64,000 nucleotides of DNA from Bradysia coprophila (taxonomy: Eukaryota > Arthropoda > Insecta > Diptera > Sciaridae), in assembly GCF_014529535.1 (NCBI RefSeq), contig NW_023503501.1, positions 5,338,150 to 5,402,149 of the forward strand, read 5' to 3'. Position 1 is the first letter of the stretch, and each line of letters starts with the position of its first letter. The notes under the pieces were generated by a model that did no database searches, was not told the origin of the DNA, and saw only the letters and a list, made by a program, of their open reading frames with translations. Of this stretch, positions 50,001 to 60,420 are shown one piece after another. Position numbers and translations under genes: made by a program.

Positions 50001-52518
50001 AATGTTGTCGATAGCATCGATACCAATCACTTTCTCAACAGCATAGGTACCCTCCTCTCCTTCTTCTTGTTCTTTAACTGGTAAGTCTTTGGTCAATCCA
50101 TTTTTGCCAGGTTTCTTGTTGAGTGACTGTCGAGACGATGCCTTTACAATTTTCCTTTTATTATCTATTGAGCTTCGATGATTCTGTTGCTTTTTTTGCA
50201 ACTTAGTCGGAACTTCAACCGGTGAAGCTGAGCCAAGTTTTACGTGAGTTCGCTTTCGCGACTTAACTGCATTTATAGATGACATTGCGGGTGATTCTCT
50301 ACCGGTTCCGTTGTCTACGGACGTTTCGTCAGTTGACGCTAAAGCTTTTAGTGATGTGGACATTGTTTCCGTCGTCTGATGGTTCTCTGCACTGGGCGGC
50401 GGTGCACTTTCATTTGTTTGATTTGACTTGGCCGATTTACAGTAGTCCAGCATGGTCAATTGTTTACGCACTTGTTTGGTCATTGAATTTTTCTCGCAAT
50501 TAGTTTTCGAAATTATCACCGAACCGTTGTTGTGTACATTGTCTCGGTCATGGGACGAATTGGATTTGTTATCGTCGGCCGGAATAGTATTCTTATCCTT
50601 CTCTCCTGCAATAAATAAGATGCCGAATGATAGATTGATGACAATCAGAAATAATAAAAAGAAAACAAAATAACTAAAGAGGAGAAGATCAATCGGCATC
50701 TTATTTAATGAGTTTTTGTACAATTTGTGGGCGAACCGAATTTTAATGACAGTGTGAATTACGTAGGTCACTAAGACATTTTACATTAGCGACCTAGGTA
50801 GGATTCTCTTATCGACAGTAACAAGGTGTTGTTTGGAATGATGAAGCGATTTTTAAGGGTCTGGATGGTGATCGTAAAAAAAATTAAACCAACGGACACG
50901 ACCATGTTTTGGCTAAAAAAACAATTGGGTTAATTATTGTAGGTCGTAACACTGACTCAGCGGAGAAGAAAACTATTTTAGCTGATTCAGAGCAAGCAGC
51001 AACACTTCAAACTCGAAAGATAATCTTTCACATCCCCTGTGCTATTACCTGACCATTTTGACTTTCTTGTTTCTCTTTTCGCTTGCGTTTCCCTTGGAGA
51101 CCGAGATGCTGTGTGCATACCAGTCCCTTATAGGGACTCACGGTTTGTATGCCCGATAATACGAAGGATCACAAAAATCCAAGTAAATTTTGCTTGTTTG
51201 GCAAGTCACTCCCTTCAATGAAAATTTTATTTTGTAAAATTCCGGTCATTACTTGACAGTCGTAGCGTTAAAAGTCAAAAGAACAAATCCTCGTATCTTC
51301 TTCACCTTTGTAACCTTATGAGAAACTGAGGCACAATGCATACAATCGGTCCTTTCAAAAGACAAAATTCGATCACTTCAATCATTGCAAAATAATTCAG
51401 TTAACTCCCGTTTTGTCGAATCGATTTCATGAATTTCTGCAATTGTTACGTCAGTACCTCCATAGTATGCGCTGATGTAACCGTCGATAAATCCTCAAAA
51501 ATGTAAAGAAAGTTTCAAAAATTTACTTGAACGACTCCAGCCGACAGATGAGTCACGATCTACAATCAACAAAACACACTCAGGCAATGCGGACAAAAAA
51601 TGTACTGGTACTAACGCCAGGACCGAACTGGCAACCTATCAGCCCTTCGGGAGACCTATACAAAAATGTTGAAGTCGTTCCTAATCTATATAACAATGCT
51701 GCTGGCTAGGCCGGTCCGGACCTAACTGACCCAAATTTTGTATTTTCATCAAAATTTAAAAACTGCGGGGACAAGGTACGGGACAGAATTGACCATATTA
51801 TCGCTTCAAAGTAGTAACGTTTTAGAGTTTAGTTGGAAAAACGAGAGCCTCTACATGTTAACAACAAACACAAAAACTTACCCAATTTGATTGTAATGTT
51901 CCTCTCCAATTCGTTCTTGAAACGAACGGTATGAACTCCCGATATAGCTTTGACAATCGTTGATTTACCATGAGCTACATGTCCGATTGTGCCCAAGTTT
52001 ACCGTCGCTTGTCGTGAAATGACTTCAGGAGACAATGGATGCAATTTGGTTACATCCTAAATGGAAATGGACGATGATTCATAATTTAGTCATGAATGCA
52101 TATTGAATAGCGGTGTTAGCGGGACATAGGTTTCAATGTTTCATGCAGTAAATCAGTTGGATGGTTACAAATTGTGTCAATTAGAAACTTTAAGGTTATG
52201 TGTCGTTGTTGTCACCAGCATTGCATCATCCGAAACAAATTAAAAATCTTTGATGCTTTTTGCGTTACAGGCACCGTAAACATAACTACATTTGTAAAGT
52301 GAATGAAATGGGCGCGAATTGGCATTTAAAAAGTTCAATTTAAGGCGAAAATTCAACAAATAATGCCACGTGAAGGCGGGATGCATCTCTTTAAAAAAAA
52401 TGTCGCTCTCATTTCGGCAGAAATTGCAATACAATCATCGTTTCTCCAATCCACTTACCAATAGGGCTAAGTCTTGCTTTTGCAAATTGCTGTTGCCTAC
52501 TTGCTGAGCTTCTGACAT
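47081..52518 (-). CDS. eIF2gamma: Translation initiation factor eIF2 subunit gamma
   Basis: Five coding exons, complement(join(47081..47162, 47226..47881, 47955..48409, 51882..52056, 52459..52518)), encode 475 aa. eIF2-gamma is the GTPase core of the eIF2 complex that carries initiator Met-tRNA to the 40S ribosome. Visible motifs: G1 P-loop GHVAHGKST (about residues 45-53), switch region, zinc knuckle CDNPKCPRP with the paired [10 protein letters not shown]3 DCPGHD, G4 NKID, then the EF-Tu-like beta-barrel domains and the conserved C-terminus [19 protein letters not shown]. The last exon completes the protein; without it the frame stops early. The ATG lies in [13 protein letters not shown] with CAATG context. 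The intron between exons 2 and 3 is 3.47 kb and contains Su(var)3-9, which uses the same exons 1 and 2. Confidence 0.97.
48727..48732 (-). terminator. Poly(A) signal of Su(var)3-9
   Basis: On the minus strand AATAAA lies about 20 bp after the Su(var)3-9 stop codon and inside the eIF2-gamma intron. Use of this site would end the transcript before eIF2-gamma exon 3, so poly(A) choice would decide which protein is made. Confidence 0.6.
48753..52518 (-). CDS. Su(var)3-9: Histone H3K9 methyltransferase Su(var)3-9, sharing eIF2-gamma exons
   Basis: Model complement(join(48753..50605, 51882..52056, 52459..52518)), 695 aa. The shared exons end in phase 1 after 78 codons, and the acceptor at 50605 (TTATTGCAG then GAGAGAAGG) restores the frame (LGEKDKN), exactly as eIF2-gamma exon 3 does. 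The protein writes H3K9 di- and trimethylation in heterochromatin. In order: eIF2-gamma-derived N-terminus with the P-loop GHVAHGKST; a charged linker; chromodomain about 266-315 with its aromatic cage ([20 protein letters not shown]); pre-SET Cys cluster about 458-513 ([14 protein letters not shown]); SET about 519-650 with GRGWGV, YLFDLD, NHSCDPN (about 605-611) and LSFDY; post-[11 protein letters not shown] near 672-688. All catalytic motifs are intact. The shared-exon architecture is known from insects and is shown here by phase and splice sites; transcripts were not seen. Confidence 0.96.
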
Positions 52519-53165
52519 TGTTTTTCTTTGTTTATTCACAAATTTAAGATTATACGAAAGCCATACAAGTAAATTCAATTAAAAAAAGGTCGATCCGTCA
52601 TCGGTACTTTGACTTTATTGACCACACTCTTTGCATGTCATTTATTCGCTTCGTTCGCCAGAAATGAGTGCGTTTCATATGCACACGGAATGCCGGAATG
52701 AATAAAAGTTATTCATCTGAAATCATTTGAATTTGAAATTATAGGCGGGAAATAAGAACTCACAATTTAATTCACTTTATTCATCCACATGCATTGCCAA
52801 TGATGAGCTTCACATGTCGAATGAAAATGAACAACATTTGGATTATTTATTTACTCCCACTGTGACAACTTGAAAATCTTAACTTTCTTCTAGGGCTCAA
52901 ATGGAGAAGAGATGGTAAAATATTGAAAAGTATAGTGGACGAGGTTTGAATATTTGGTATCAACATACATGCATGTGTGTGTACACGGCCAACGAAAGTA
53001 TGTTCAAGACAGGTGCGGCCTAATGTCGGCCAGAAGCATTCATTCACTTCCTTTTGGTTCGTTGCGAACAAGCTTATTTTAGGCAACCAAAATAGGTTTT
53101 ACGAAGAAAATTTATTATTTACTTTTCACACAATCTCCAATAATGAGTGTGTTTAACAAAATTTG

Positions 53166-53615
53166 CGAGGGGTGATGCACTTCCATTTAATCCATTTAAT
53201 CCATTAAATCCATTTAATCCATTTAATCCAAAAAAAAATTTTAGTTTTACCGAAATAATTAGGCTACCCACCTGAAAAATTTGTAAAGTAATTGCGAAAA
53301 ATAGATTTGCACGATCCCCAGCTCGTTTAAGTACAGGATTTTTTTTTGTTAAAAATGGTATTAAATTTATTTAATCCATTTAATCCATTTAATCCACTTT
53401 ACACCAAAAACTCCTAAAAGTGGATTTTTTCGCTTTTTAACATTGTAGTATGAGTTGTAGTACGTGGTTCGATCAAAATCAGCAGTTTTTAAGACTTTTA
53501 CAGTATTTGGTAAAATGAACTTTTTTCCTATTTAATCCATTTAATCCATTTTTTATTCCATTTAATCCATTAAATCCATTTAATACCATTTAATCGAGAA
53601 GTGAGTCACCCCTCG
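53166..53615 (-). mobile_element. hAT-type MITE with TTAAATGGA arrays, copy 2
   Basis: A 450-bp copy of the 43471 element in the opposite orientation. Ends CGAGGGGTGATGCACTTC and GAGAAGTGAGTCACCCCTCG are flanked by a perfect 8-bp target duplication, AAAATTTG (53158-53165 and 53616-53623). The core (TGTAGTATGAGTTGTAGTAC and neighbours) is the reverse complement of copy 1 with few changes; the subterminal TCCATTTAA arrays are shorter. Non-autonomous. Confidence 0.9.
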
Positions 53616-54893
53616 AAAATTTGTCCATTTGTCAAAATATGTGTTTCGTAGCTGTCTTAACCTGTTCTTTCAGAACCTTGCACATTACTGCCCTACAACA
53701 CATAATAGTATATTACTTCCGAGGTTCCAAGTTGTGTATTTGATAAGTGGGGTGTTACAGCCCCAAAGAAAGTTGAAATAAGAAATGTTGAAATAAAAAA
53801 GTGACAGCACTCGAAATACATGCACAAGTAGATAATTTTGTAAGAAAATGTTAGTGAAGTGAAAATGTGAAAATGAATTCTGTGGGGACGAAGTAAACTA
53901 CTTTACGTTACATTTCGTAAAAGGATGAATTCCCTAGGAACCAACAAAACGCTTTTACGTCGAAAAGAAAGTTAGAGTTTAGTTGAGATCTTCGATGAAA
54001 AGCTATTGTAAAAACTGAACCGAACTAAAAAAATTTTATCAGCCTAAATATTCGTGATGGCACAAATATTTGTATAGCAATCATAGCAACGAAAAATTGA
54101 ACGAATTTCAAAAAAGCACAAAAATTGTCAACACAAAAATTGTCACTATGTTAAACGGGATAATAGATTGTGGAATTTGTTATCGTCACTGCCGCTGCGA
54201 TGGCACTCTATGAATGTATAGTTTGGCACTGCCTTCAAATCGGTCTTTTGAGCTGCGAAATTTAAAAATCAAAATAGTTTTTGAAAATTTTGCTTAATGA
54301 AGTGACAAAAATGACCGACTTGCCGACAGCGTCAATCATTGAAAGTGCGGTGAAATAAATACCTTTCGCTTTGCATTAAAAAACTTGTTGCGAAAGAGAT
54401 GCAAGATTTTGAGAGACGAAACTTACGCAATTCTCTCACAAAATCGTGCAATCTCCTTTAAGTATGGTTTCCACTCAACAAAAAGTACTCAGTGAAAGAG
54501 CCATGAGAGAGCAAACTGTCAAGTTAACAAGCAAAAATTGAAAAAATTCAAGTTTATCTGTAATACGGAGTTCTTTTTTGGTAAGTGGAAAACAAGTATT
54601 ACACTAAGGTTTTCATGCATTGTAGGGCAGACTAGTAGGATTGTTGTTATTACGTATTGTATGTTTAGAGCCGCTCCTCACTGCAACTGACCTACCAAAT
54701 TTGTAGTTTTTATTGCCGACACTCTTCCGCGAGCCCTTTTCTATATTTCACGGGGGCAAATTAATTCATCTGCCAGTATTTTCTATGGTGCAAATGGTGG
54801 ACGCAATAAATCCTTGAAATATATAAAACTTTAAAGCCGAAAAACTCCTTACATTTTACGTACACATTTTAGTCGTCACGTCACACTCCTCAT

Positions 54894-56264
54894 TAGAGCT
54901 CGGAACAGATCAGATTGATCTGAATTATTTTCAGATTGATCTGAAAATTTTCAGATCAAATCCGATCTGAATCTGAAAATCACTAATCTGAAAATTTCAG
55001 ATCAGATTCGATATGAATCTGAGTTGATCTGAAATCTGAAACTTTTTTTCAGATAACTGAAAGCCATCTGAATTGTGTTGATACTTTTTCTACAAATAAA
55101 AATCCTCAAAAACTTCATCGAAACAAGACACTAATATCACAAAATATTATTGAAATTCCTAGTCGGGTTTGCATTAAGAATTATATTTATTTTCCACACT
55201 TCCGCTAACTACGAGTATTACCATTATTTCAAATCCCTCTAAAATCACTATTATTTAAAAAGTTACCGCATTTGATGATTCTCGTCCGTACGACATGTGT
55301 GCTCACACGGTGAGCTTGAATGAGATCTAAATAAAAAGTTGATGCACACGAAATGTTTCGACGGATAATTGTTTGTGAGTTCATAAGAAAATGATTTTGT
55401 TCTTTCACTTCATAAATTTAACGGTAAATTCTTATAATACTGGACAAACATAAGTTTCCTCCATACATTTTCAAGGAGCGTCAGAAAATGAAAATGACGA
55501 GGAACTAATGTTCTAAGCAAAAACTTGTTGCACTGTATGCCTCAAAACTTTTTGGTTTTTTTATATTCCTGACTTAGTGCACATTTTTTAAGCAATTTGG
55601 TGTTTGATACTAACGATCAAAAAAAATGTTTTGAGGCATACCGTGGAACAATTTTTTGCTTAAAATAATGTTCCTCGTCGATGAAAAATAAAAACCAAAC
55701 GGTACGCAACAATTTTTTTTTTAATTTTCTAGCGCTCTTTGAAAATGTATGGAGAAAACTTATTTTTGCGAAATATTTTACCATTAAAATTTATGAAGTG
55801 CCAGAACAAAAAAGTTTTCTTATGAACTCGCAAACAATTATCAGTCGAAACATTTCGTGAAAACTGAGAGAGCCCATGTAGATTGACGAAAATAATTCAG
55901 GAAATTCCCTTAAAATCATACTCCTGAATTCGCTTTTATTTAGCTAGGAACATTTTATAACTTTTTGTCTAAAACATTGCGAAATACAAATAAAGTGTAC
56001 AGACAAGAAATAAAGTTACTTCGAATTTCTTAACTCTGAAACCGGTGATATTCAATCAGTAAAATTAACTCAGAACACGTTTTAATGATCAAATCTGAAA
56101 TCGATCTGAAAAAAAATCTGATCTGATCTGAATCTGAAAAAAGACTATCTGAAATTTTCAGATCAGATCAGATCAAATTGAAATCAATCTGAACTGAATC
56201 TGAAAATTTCAGATTGTCTTTTTTCAGATTCAGATCAGATAAAAGTGATCTGTTCCGATCTTTA
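54894..56264. mobile_element. hAT-like foldback element with AGATCTGAA arrays
   Basis: A 1371-bp element whose ends TAGAGCTCGGAACAGATCA and (reverse complement) TAAAGATCGGAACAGATCA match at 17 of 19 positions. CTCCTCAT flanks it perfectly at 54886-54893 and 56265-56272, an 8-bp target duplication. Subterminal arrays of degenerate GATCTGAA / TTCAGATC units occupy about 54900-55070 and 56090-56245. The middle holds a further inverted repeat (about 55350-55860) that includes the paired phrases AACATTTCGTG and CACGAAATGTTTCGACGGAT. No transposase ORF is seen. Confidence 0.85.
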
Positions 56265-58349
56265 CTCCTCATTCATACATTTATTCCAGAACCACATCTT
56301 GAACTACCCCCTAAACTAAAACGTAATGAATTCAATCAACAATTCATGTGGGCTCAAACAAAATTATTTTCCTGATTAACCAGAACCATCAACACATTTT
56401 TTCCATTACTTTTTTTTCCTTTCAAGCCAACGCACAGCACGGAATCGCATCATATCAAATGTTTCCTTTACGCGAAAACCCATGAGATTAATGAAGAGAT
56501 AATGGAATTTGGTGGCCTAACTTTAACCTTTTTTAGTCAAGATAACGATATCGACCAGTGTAATTAACCATACCAGTGACGCTCCATTCATTGTATATGT
56601 GTTCGACGCCTATGTGTTCCCTTTTTAACATCATTCATCAATCATCGAATTTGGGTAAATTTGATTGACGTTGCTAACAGGATATCATTTCTAAAAAATT
56701 ACCAACCTTCGGTCCGATAGTCGAATATTTTTCCATAAATGTGTGTCACCCTTATATTTACGAAAATAAGAATTGTTTGCTTGACCAGAGCTTCTGCCAA
56801 ATAAATTGAATGTCCTTTTTGGTGGATGACCACATCTACGGTATATTCTTATAGCAATAGCATGCAAAAATGATATCTTTACATAAATGAATGAGATAAA
56901 TTTTATGATTTTGCTATAAAATGTATCGTGCGAGACCATACTTTTTTCTCCGAAAGGAAATTTTTCCTATCAATTTTCGGTTATTGTATAATCAGAACCA
57001 TGAAAAATTGATATTTTGAGAGGATATCGAATCCATGTTTTGGTTGGATTGTATACAGAAAACCATATCTGCTTGCGATGATAATACAATCAAAAACCGT
57101 ATGTGCGTATACCTTTAAAAGGAGGTGGCGGAGGGTTTTGGTTATATATTTCTATTTATACAAGAGAGACCAGCCAAATGGCCATGTTAACTTAGTTAAG
57201 GCAAGAATTACAAGCAATTCCTTGTCCGAGTTGCCGTTTAAGATTTTCGTTTCATTAAATATTTTCAAGAAGTCGATTAGTCAAGAAGAAGCCGTGTTGG
57301 GCGTTCTACTTATATGGCGAACTTTCTTCTTGGCATTTTAGGTAAAAAAGGCAAGTGCTCTTCGAGAGAAATCCTATTACCCATATAGCGAGTCCAAACC
57401 TGATCTTGGAAATTTGTGTTCTTGAATTGGAAGTTTGTTCATTTTGCGTGAATTTTGCGTTCAAAAGGCACCCAGAGGCTGTAGTTTCAAGAAGCTTTAG
57501 CGGGAAATAATTGATCATACCGTTCAAACAAACTATTTTAAAATTCAAAACTAATCACCGTCTCATACCCTATCCAACCTGATATAAGCCCATTGCCACA
57601 ATAACATTGTCATCCGAACTTCAAAATATTATATGTCTGGTTAAATCAAAATCCGTCCGCGAATGCGAACATTCTTGGCACGATGATACATGAAAATAGT
57701 TTTCATTTTTCATGGTGCTGTTAAAGTTTGAAAAGTGATATAAATTTTCCGAATTTATGGCATTGTCATTCACTGTGATGCCCTTCGAGCTTTGTGTAAA
57801 GTGATGATAAAAAAAATTGCCATTTTTCAGAGTTATTTGTTTGTTTAAACTTGTTCTTTTTTTTTGTGATTTGTTATGAACGAAAATGAATGGAAAATGA
57901 TAAAAATTTGGATTTTTAGTTTGTAGCAATTTTTGCATGCTTGTTTAAAATTCAAACGATTTTAAACATAAATTGTATGAAGGACGTACCTATGTTTTGT
58001 TTGAGACAAAAAAAAATTATTTGTCAACATACGTCCAGTATGAATGAAATGGCTGGCAGACAGCTTCATTTCTGCCTTACTTCGTATATGTATATTCCAA
58101 TGTCTAAAAATATATTCACTTAAAAAGCCCTAAGAGAACCGAAAATAAAAATTGTCAATTTGAGGGGAGAAAGTTTAATTCGAATTGACAGTTTCCCTAT
58201 TTTCGGTATACGAAACTCAATACATCACACTTAAAAGTACTTTCGGACTTTGTCCTTGTGATGTAAATGACTATTTATTTTTCATGTGCGCCAATTCTCG
58301 TGAATTTAAGAATAACTTGACAGTTGTCACCTTAATGCTAAGGCTGGTC

Positions 58350-58354
58350 CATAG
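58350..58354 (+). other. Target-site duplication of the copia element (left)
   Basis: CATAG directly precedes the 5' LTR and is repeated at 60421-60425 directly after the 3' LTR. Five bases is the usual duplication for Ty1/copia integrases. Confidence 0.9.
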
Positions 58355-58558
58355 TATTGGAGTCAAAGACTGAGAGTTACCATTTTGGCATTCGTTCTAA
58401 ATTATAGTAGTCGATCATAGGATCAAGTAACCTAACTGAATTTTGTAATATAAAACATTCTTCATTCCGAATAAAACAGTTCAACGAAATAGTCGTTACA
58501 CCGATAAGAACTTTACTTCAATACCACAAATTCTCCAGGAATTAGTTAGCCTCCAATA
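58355..58558 (+). repeat. 5' LTR
   Basis: 204 bp, bounded by the inverted repeat TATTGGAG and CTCCAATA. It contains TATAAAA (58449-58455) and AATAAA (58470-58475), so promoter and poly(A) signal are close together in a compact LTR. Confidence 0.93.
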
Positions 58559-58573
58559 GGTTATGGGCCCAGG
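58559..58573 (+). other. Primer-binding site (initiator tRNA-Met half)
   Basis: GGTTATGGGCCCAGG begins on the base after the 5' LTR. Copia primes on an internal fragment of initiator tRNA-Met with this same core, which fixes both the LTR end and the lineage. Confidence 0.88.
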
Positions 58574-58632
58574 ATCGCTGAATGGTGAATCGTGAATAAA
58601 GATTTTTCATCGGAAAATTATTCGAATCAAAA

Positions 58633-60105
58633 ATGGAAAAGCTACAATTTTCGAAGTTAAACGGAAGTAACTACCAAACATGGAAATTTAAAATGGAATT
58701 GTTGTTAATCGATAAAGATTTATGGGATATAATCTCCGAAGCGCGACCAGCTAATCCAAACGCCGATTGGTTAAAACGAGAAGGGAAAGCTAGAGCGAGA
58801 ATCGGTTTGATGGTGGAAGACAATCAATTATGTCATATCCGAAAAGAGGCAACTGCTGCTGGAGCTTGGAACGCTCTGAAAGCATATCATGAAAAATCGA
58901 CATTGACAAACAAAATCTTTCTATTGAAGCGGTTATGTCGAATGCAAATGTCAACTAGTGGTAATATGGAGGAACATGTAAACACAATGTTGGATCTGGT
59001 AAATCAATTGGAAGCATTGGGCGAAAAATTGGCCGATCATTTAGTGGTGGCGTTATTACTATGTAGTCTACCGGACAGCTACAACACATTGATAACTGCA
59101 CTGGAAAGCCGCAACGAAGCCGATTTGACTCTCGAAATGGTGAAAGGGAAGCTCATCAACGAGTATAAGCGAAGTAACGTTAATGAAGCGAATTCATTAT
59201 CATCGAGTCAAATGGAAAGTGCGTTGAAAATTACAAAAGGAAAAGTAGAATTCACTTGCCATTTCTGCGACAAGTCAGGACACATCCTACGTGATTGCTA
59301 TCACTTCAAACAATTACGAAGCGATTATTTTGAAAAATCGAAGGACAAAATGGAGAAATCGGAAGATCATTTGGAACAATCGAAGGCGAAACAACAAGCA
59401 AAGAAAGTTGTTGTGAACAGCTCGGATGAATCTGATAATGAAGAAACAAAACTCAAATACAAATGCTTTATGGTGAAAACAAGTAAACTAGAACCTACAG
59501 AGCGTGTGCGAAATTCTGATGAGTGGTTCATCGACTCAGGAACTACAAGTCACATAAGTAACAATCCGAAATTTTTCACCAACATGAACATGGAAAAGAA
59601 GTATCCGGTCGCATTGCCAGATGGCAGAGTAACCTTATCGTCAGGTGTAGGGAACGGATTCTTGGAATGTATCAATGGCGACGGTCGAATACAGCTAATT
59701 TTGATGAAAAATGTTCAATATGTACCGGAACTGGAAAACAATTTGCTATCTGTGAGAAAATTGACAAAACTTGGTTTCAAAGTCTATTTTGAAGACAATA
59801 AATGCTTCATACACGAAGATGATGGTGAAGTCATTGCATCGGGATCCATTCAAAGACACGATCTTTACAAATTGAACATCGTGAAATCAGTTGATCTTAA
59901 TCCGGCTAATCAATCGAAATTTGGGATTCCTGCTGGTCATTCAAACAAAACGAAACATGCAATGATAGCTGAGAAATGCAAACACACAAAAAACACTGAG
60001 TTCATAAAAGGCATTCCAATCAGACGATCCAAAGCAAAGAAACCTGGATCCATGCGTTACAATCTGCAATCTGCAATCAAACGAGAAAGCCGATTACGTA
60101 GATGA
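58633..60105 (+). CDS. Copia-type Gag-protease polyprotein, truncated pol
   Basis: A 490-aa uninterrupted ORF. The N-terminus (FSKLNGSNYQTWKFKMELLL) is the DUF4219/UBN2 gag capsid domain typical of copia elements; a CCHC zinc knuckle (CHFCDKSGHILRDC) is near residue 212, and an aspartic-protease motif (FIDSGTTSHIS) near residue 300. A stretch like the GAG-pre-integrase region (HDLYKLN) follows, after which the normal integrase is missing and the ORF ends with about 35 basic residues (RRSKAKKPGSMRYNL). The coding frame is intact, so the element can in principle make virus-like particle protein and mature it, but it cannot reverse-transcribe or integrate alone. The junction that removes pol is near 59990-60030. 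Confidence 0.92.
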   Translation: MEKLQFSKLNGSNYQTWKFKMELLLIDKDLWDIISEARPANPNADWLKREGKARARIGLMVEDNQLCHIRKEATAAGAWNALKAYHEKSTLTNKIFLLKRLCRMQMSTSGNMEEHVNTMLDLVNQLEALGEKLADHLVVALLLCSLPDSYNTLITALESRNEADLTLEMVKGKLINEYKRSNVNEANSLSSSQMESALKITKGKVEFTCHFCDKSGHILRDCYHFKQLRSDYFEKSKDKMEKSEDHLEQSKAKQQAKKVVVNSSDESDNEETKLKYKCFMVKTSKLEPTERVRNSDEWFIDSGTTSHISNNPKFFTNMNMEKKYPVALPDGRVTLSSGVGNGFLECINGDGRIQLILMKNVQYVPELENNLLSVRKLTKLGFKVYFEDNKCFIHEDDGEVIASGSIQRHDLYKLNIVKSVDLNPANQSKFGIPAGHSNKTKHAMIAEKCKHTKNTEFIKGIPIRRSKAKKPGSMRYNLQSAIKRESRLRR

Positions 60106-60204
60106 TGGATGGGGAGGAACAAAATGTTCAAACTGTTTGAAGTACACCAAGTTGACGAAAGCGATTAAACTTCGTGGATTTGATGACTTTAAAATATCTT
60201 AATC

Positions 60205-60216
60205 TTTGAGGGGGTG
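60205..60216 (+). other. Polypurine tract
   Basis: TTTGAGGGGGTG directly before the 3' LTR is the expected plus-strand primer site for retrotransposon replication. Confidence 0.8.
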
Positions 60217-60420
60217 TGTTGGAGTCAAAGACTGAGAGTTACCATTTTGGCATTCGTTCTAAATTATAGTAGTCGATCATAGGATCAAGTAACCTAACTG
60301 AATTTTGTAATATAAAACATTCTTCATTCCGAATAAAACAGTTCAACGAAATAGTCGTTACACCGATAAGAACTTTACTTCAATACCACAAATTCTCCAG
60401 GAATTAGTTAGCCTCCAATA
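60217..60420 (+). repeat. 3' LTR
   Basis: 204 bp, identical to the 5' LTR apart from position 2. It starts with the canonical TG but ends in TA rather than CA. Confidence 0.93.

Larger units (their letters stand above)
52519..58354. other. Intergenic region upstream of eIF2-gamma
   Basis: The shared eIF2-gamma / Su(var)3-9 promoter should lie in the first few hundred bases, but I see no unambiguous TATA box. Beyond it are the second hAT-type MITE (53166) and a hAT-like foldback element (54894). Remaining open frames are short and have no recognisable domains. Confidence 0.6.
58355..60420 (+). mobile_element. Young, internally deleted Ty1/copia retrotransposon
   Basis: A 2066-bp element with two 204-bp LTRs (58355-58558 and 60217-60420) that differ only at their second base (TATTGGAG against TGTTGGAG), a 5-bp target duplication CATAG, a primer-binding site GGTTATGGGCCCAGG right after the 5' LTR (the copia-type site for the internal half of initiator tRNA-Met), and a polypurine tract TTTGAGGGGGTG just before the 3' LTR. 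Only a gag-protease ORF lies between; integrase, reverse transcriptase and RNase H are missing. The near-identity of the LTRs shows a very recent insertion made with enzymes supplied in trans. Confidence 0.95.

Noticed and set aside
48753..50771. Su(var)3-9 as a stand-alone gene starting at its own upstream ATG near 50771
   Set aside because: The first 55 codons are intronic (hydrophobic, TTATTGCAG acceptor at 50606), and joining the shared exons keeps the frame and matches the known insect architecture.
51520..51720. Minus-strand tRNA-like B box (AGTTCGGTCCTG) in the shared intron
   Set aside because: A matching A box and cloverleaf could not be drawn; too weak to call a SINE or tRNA.
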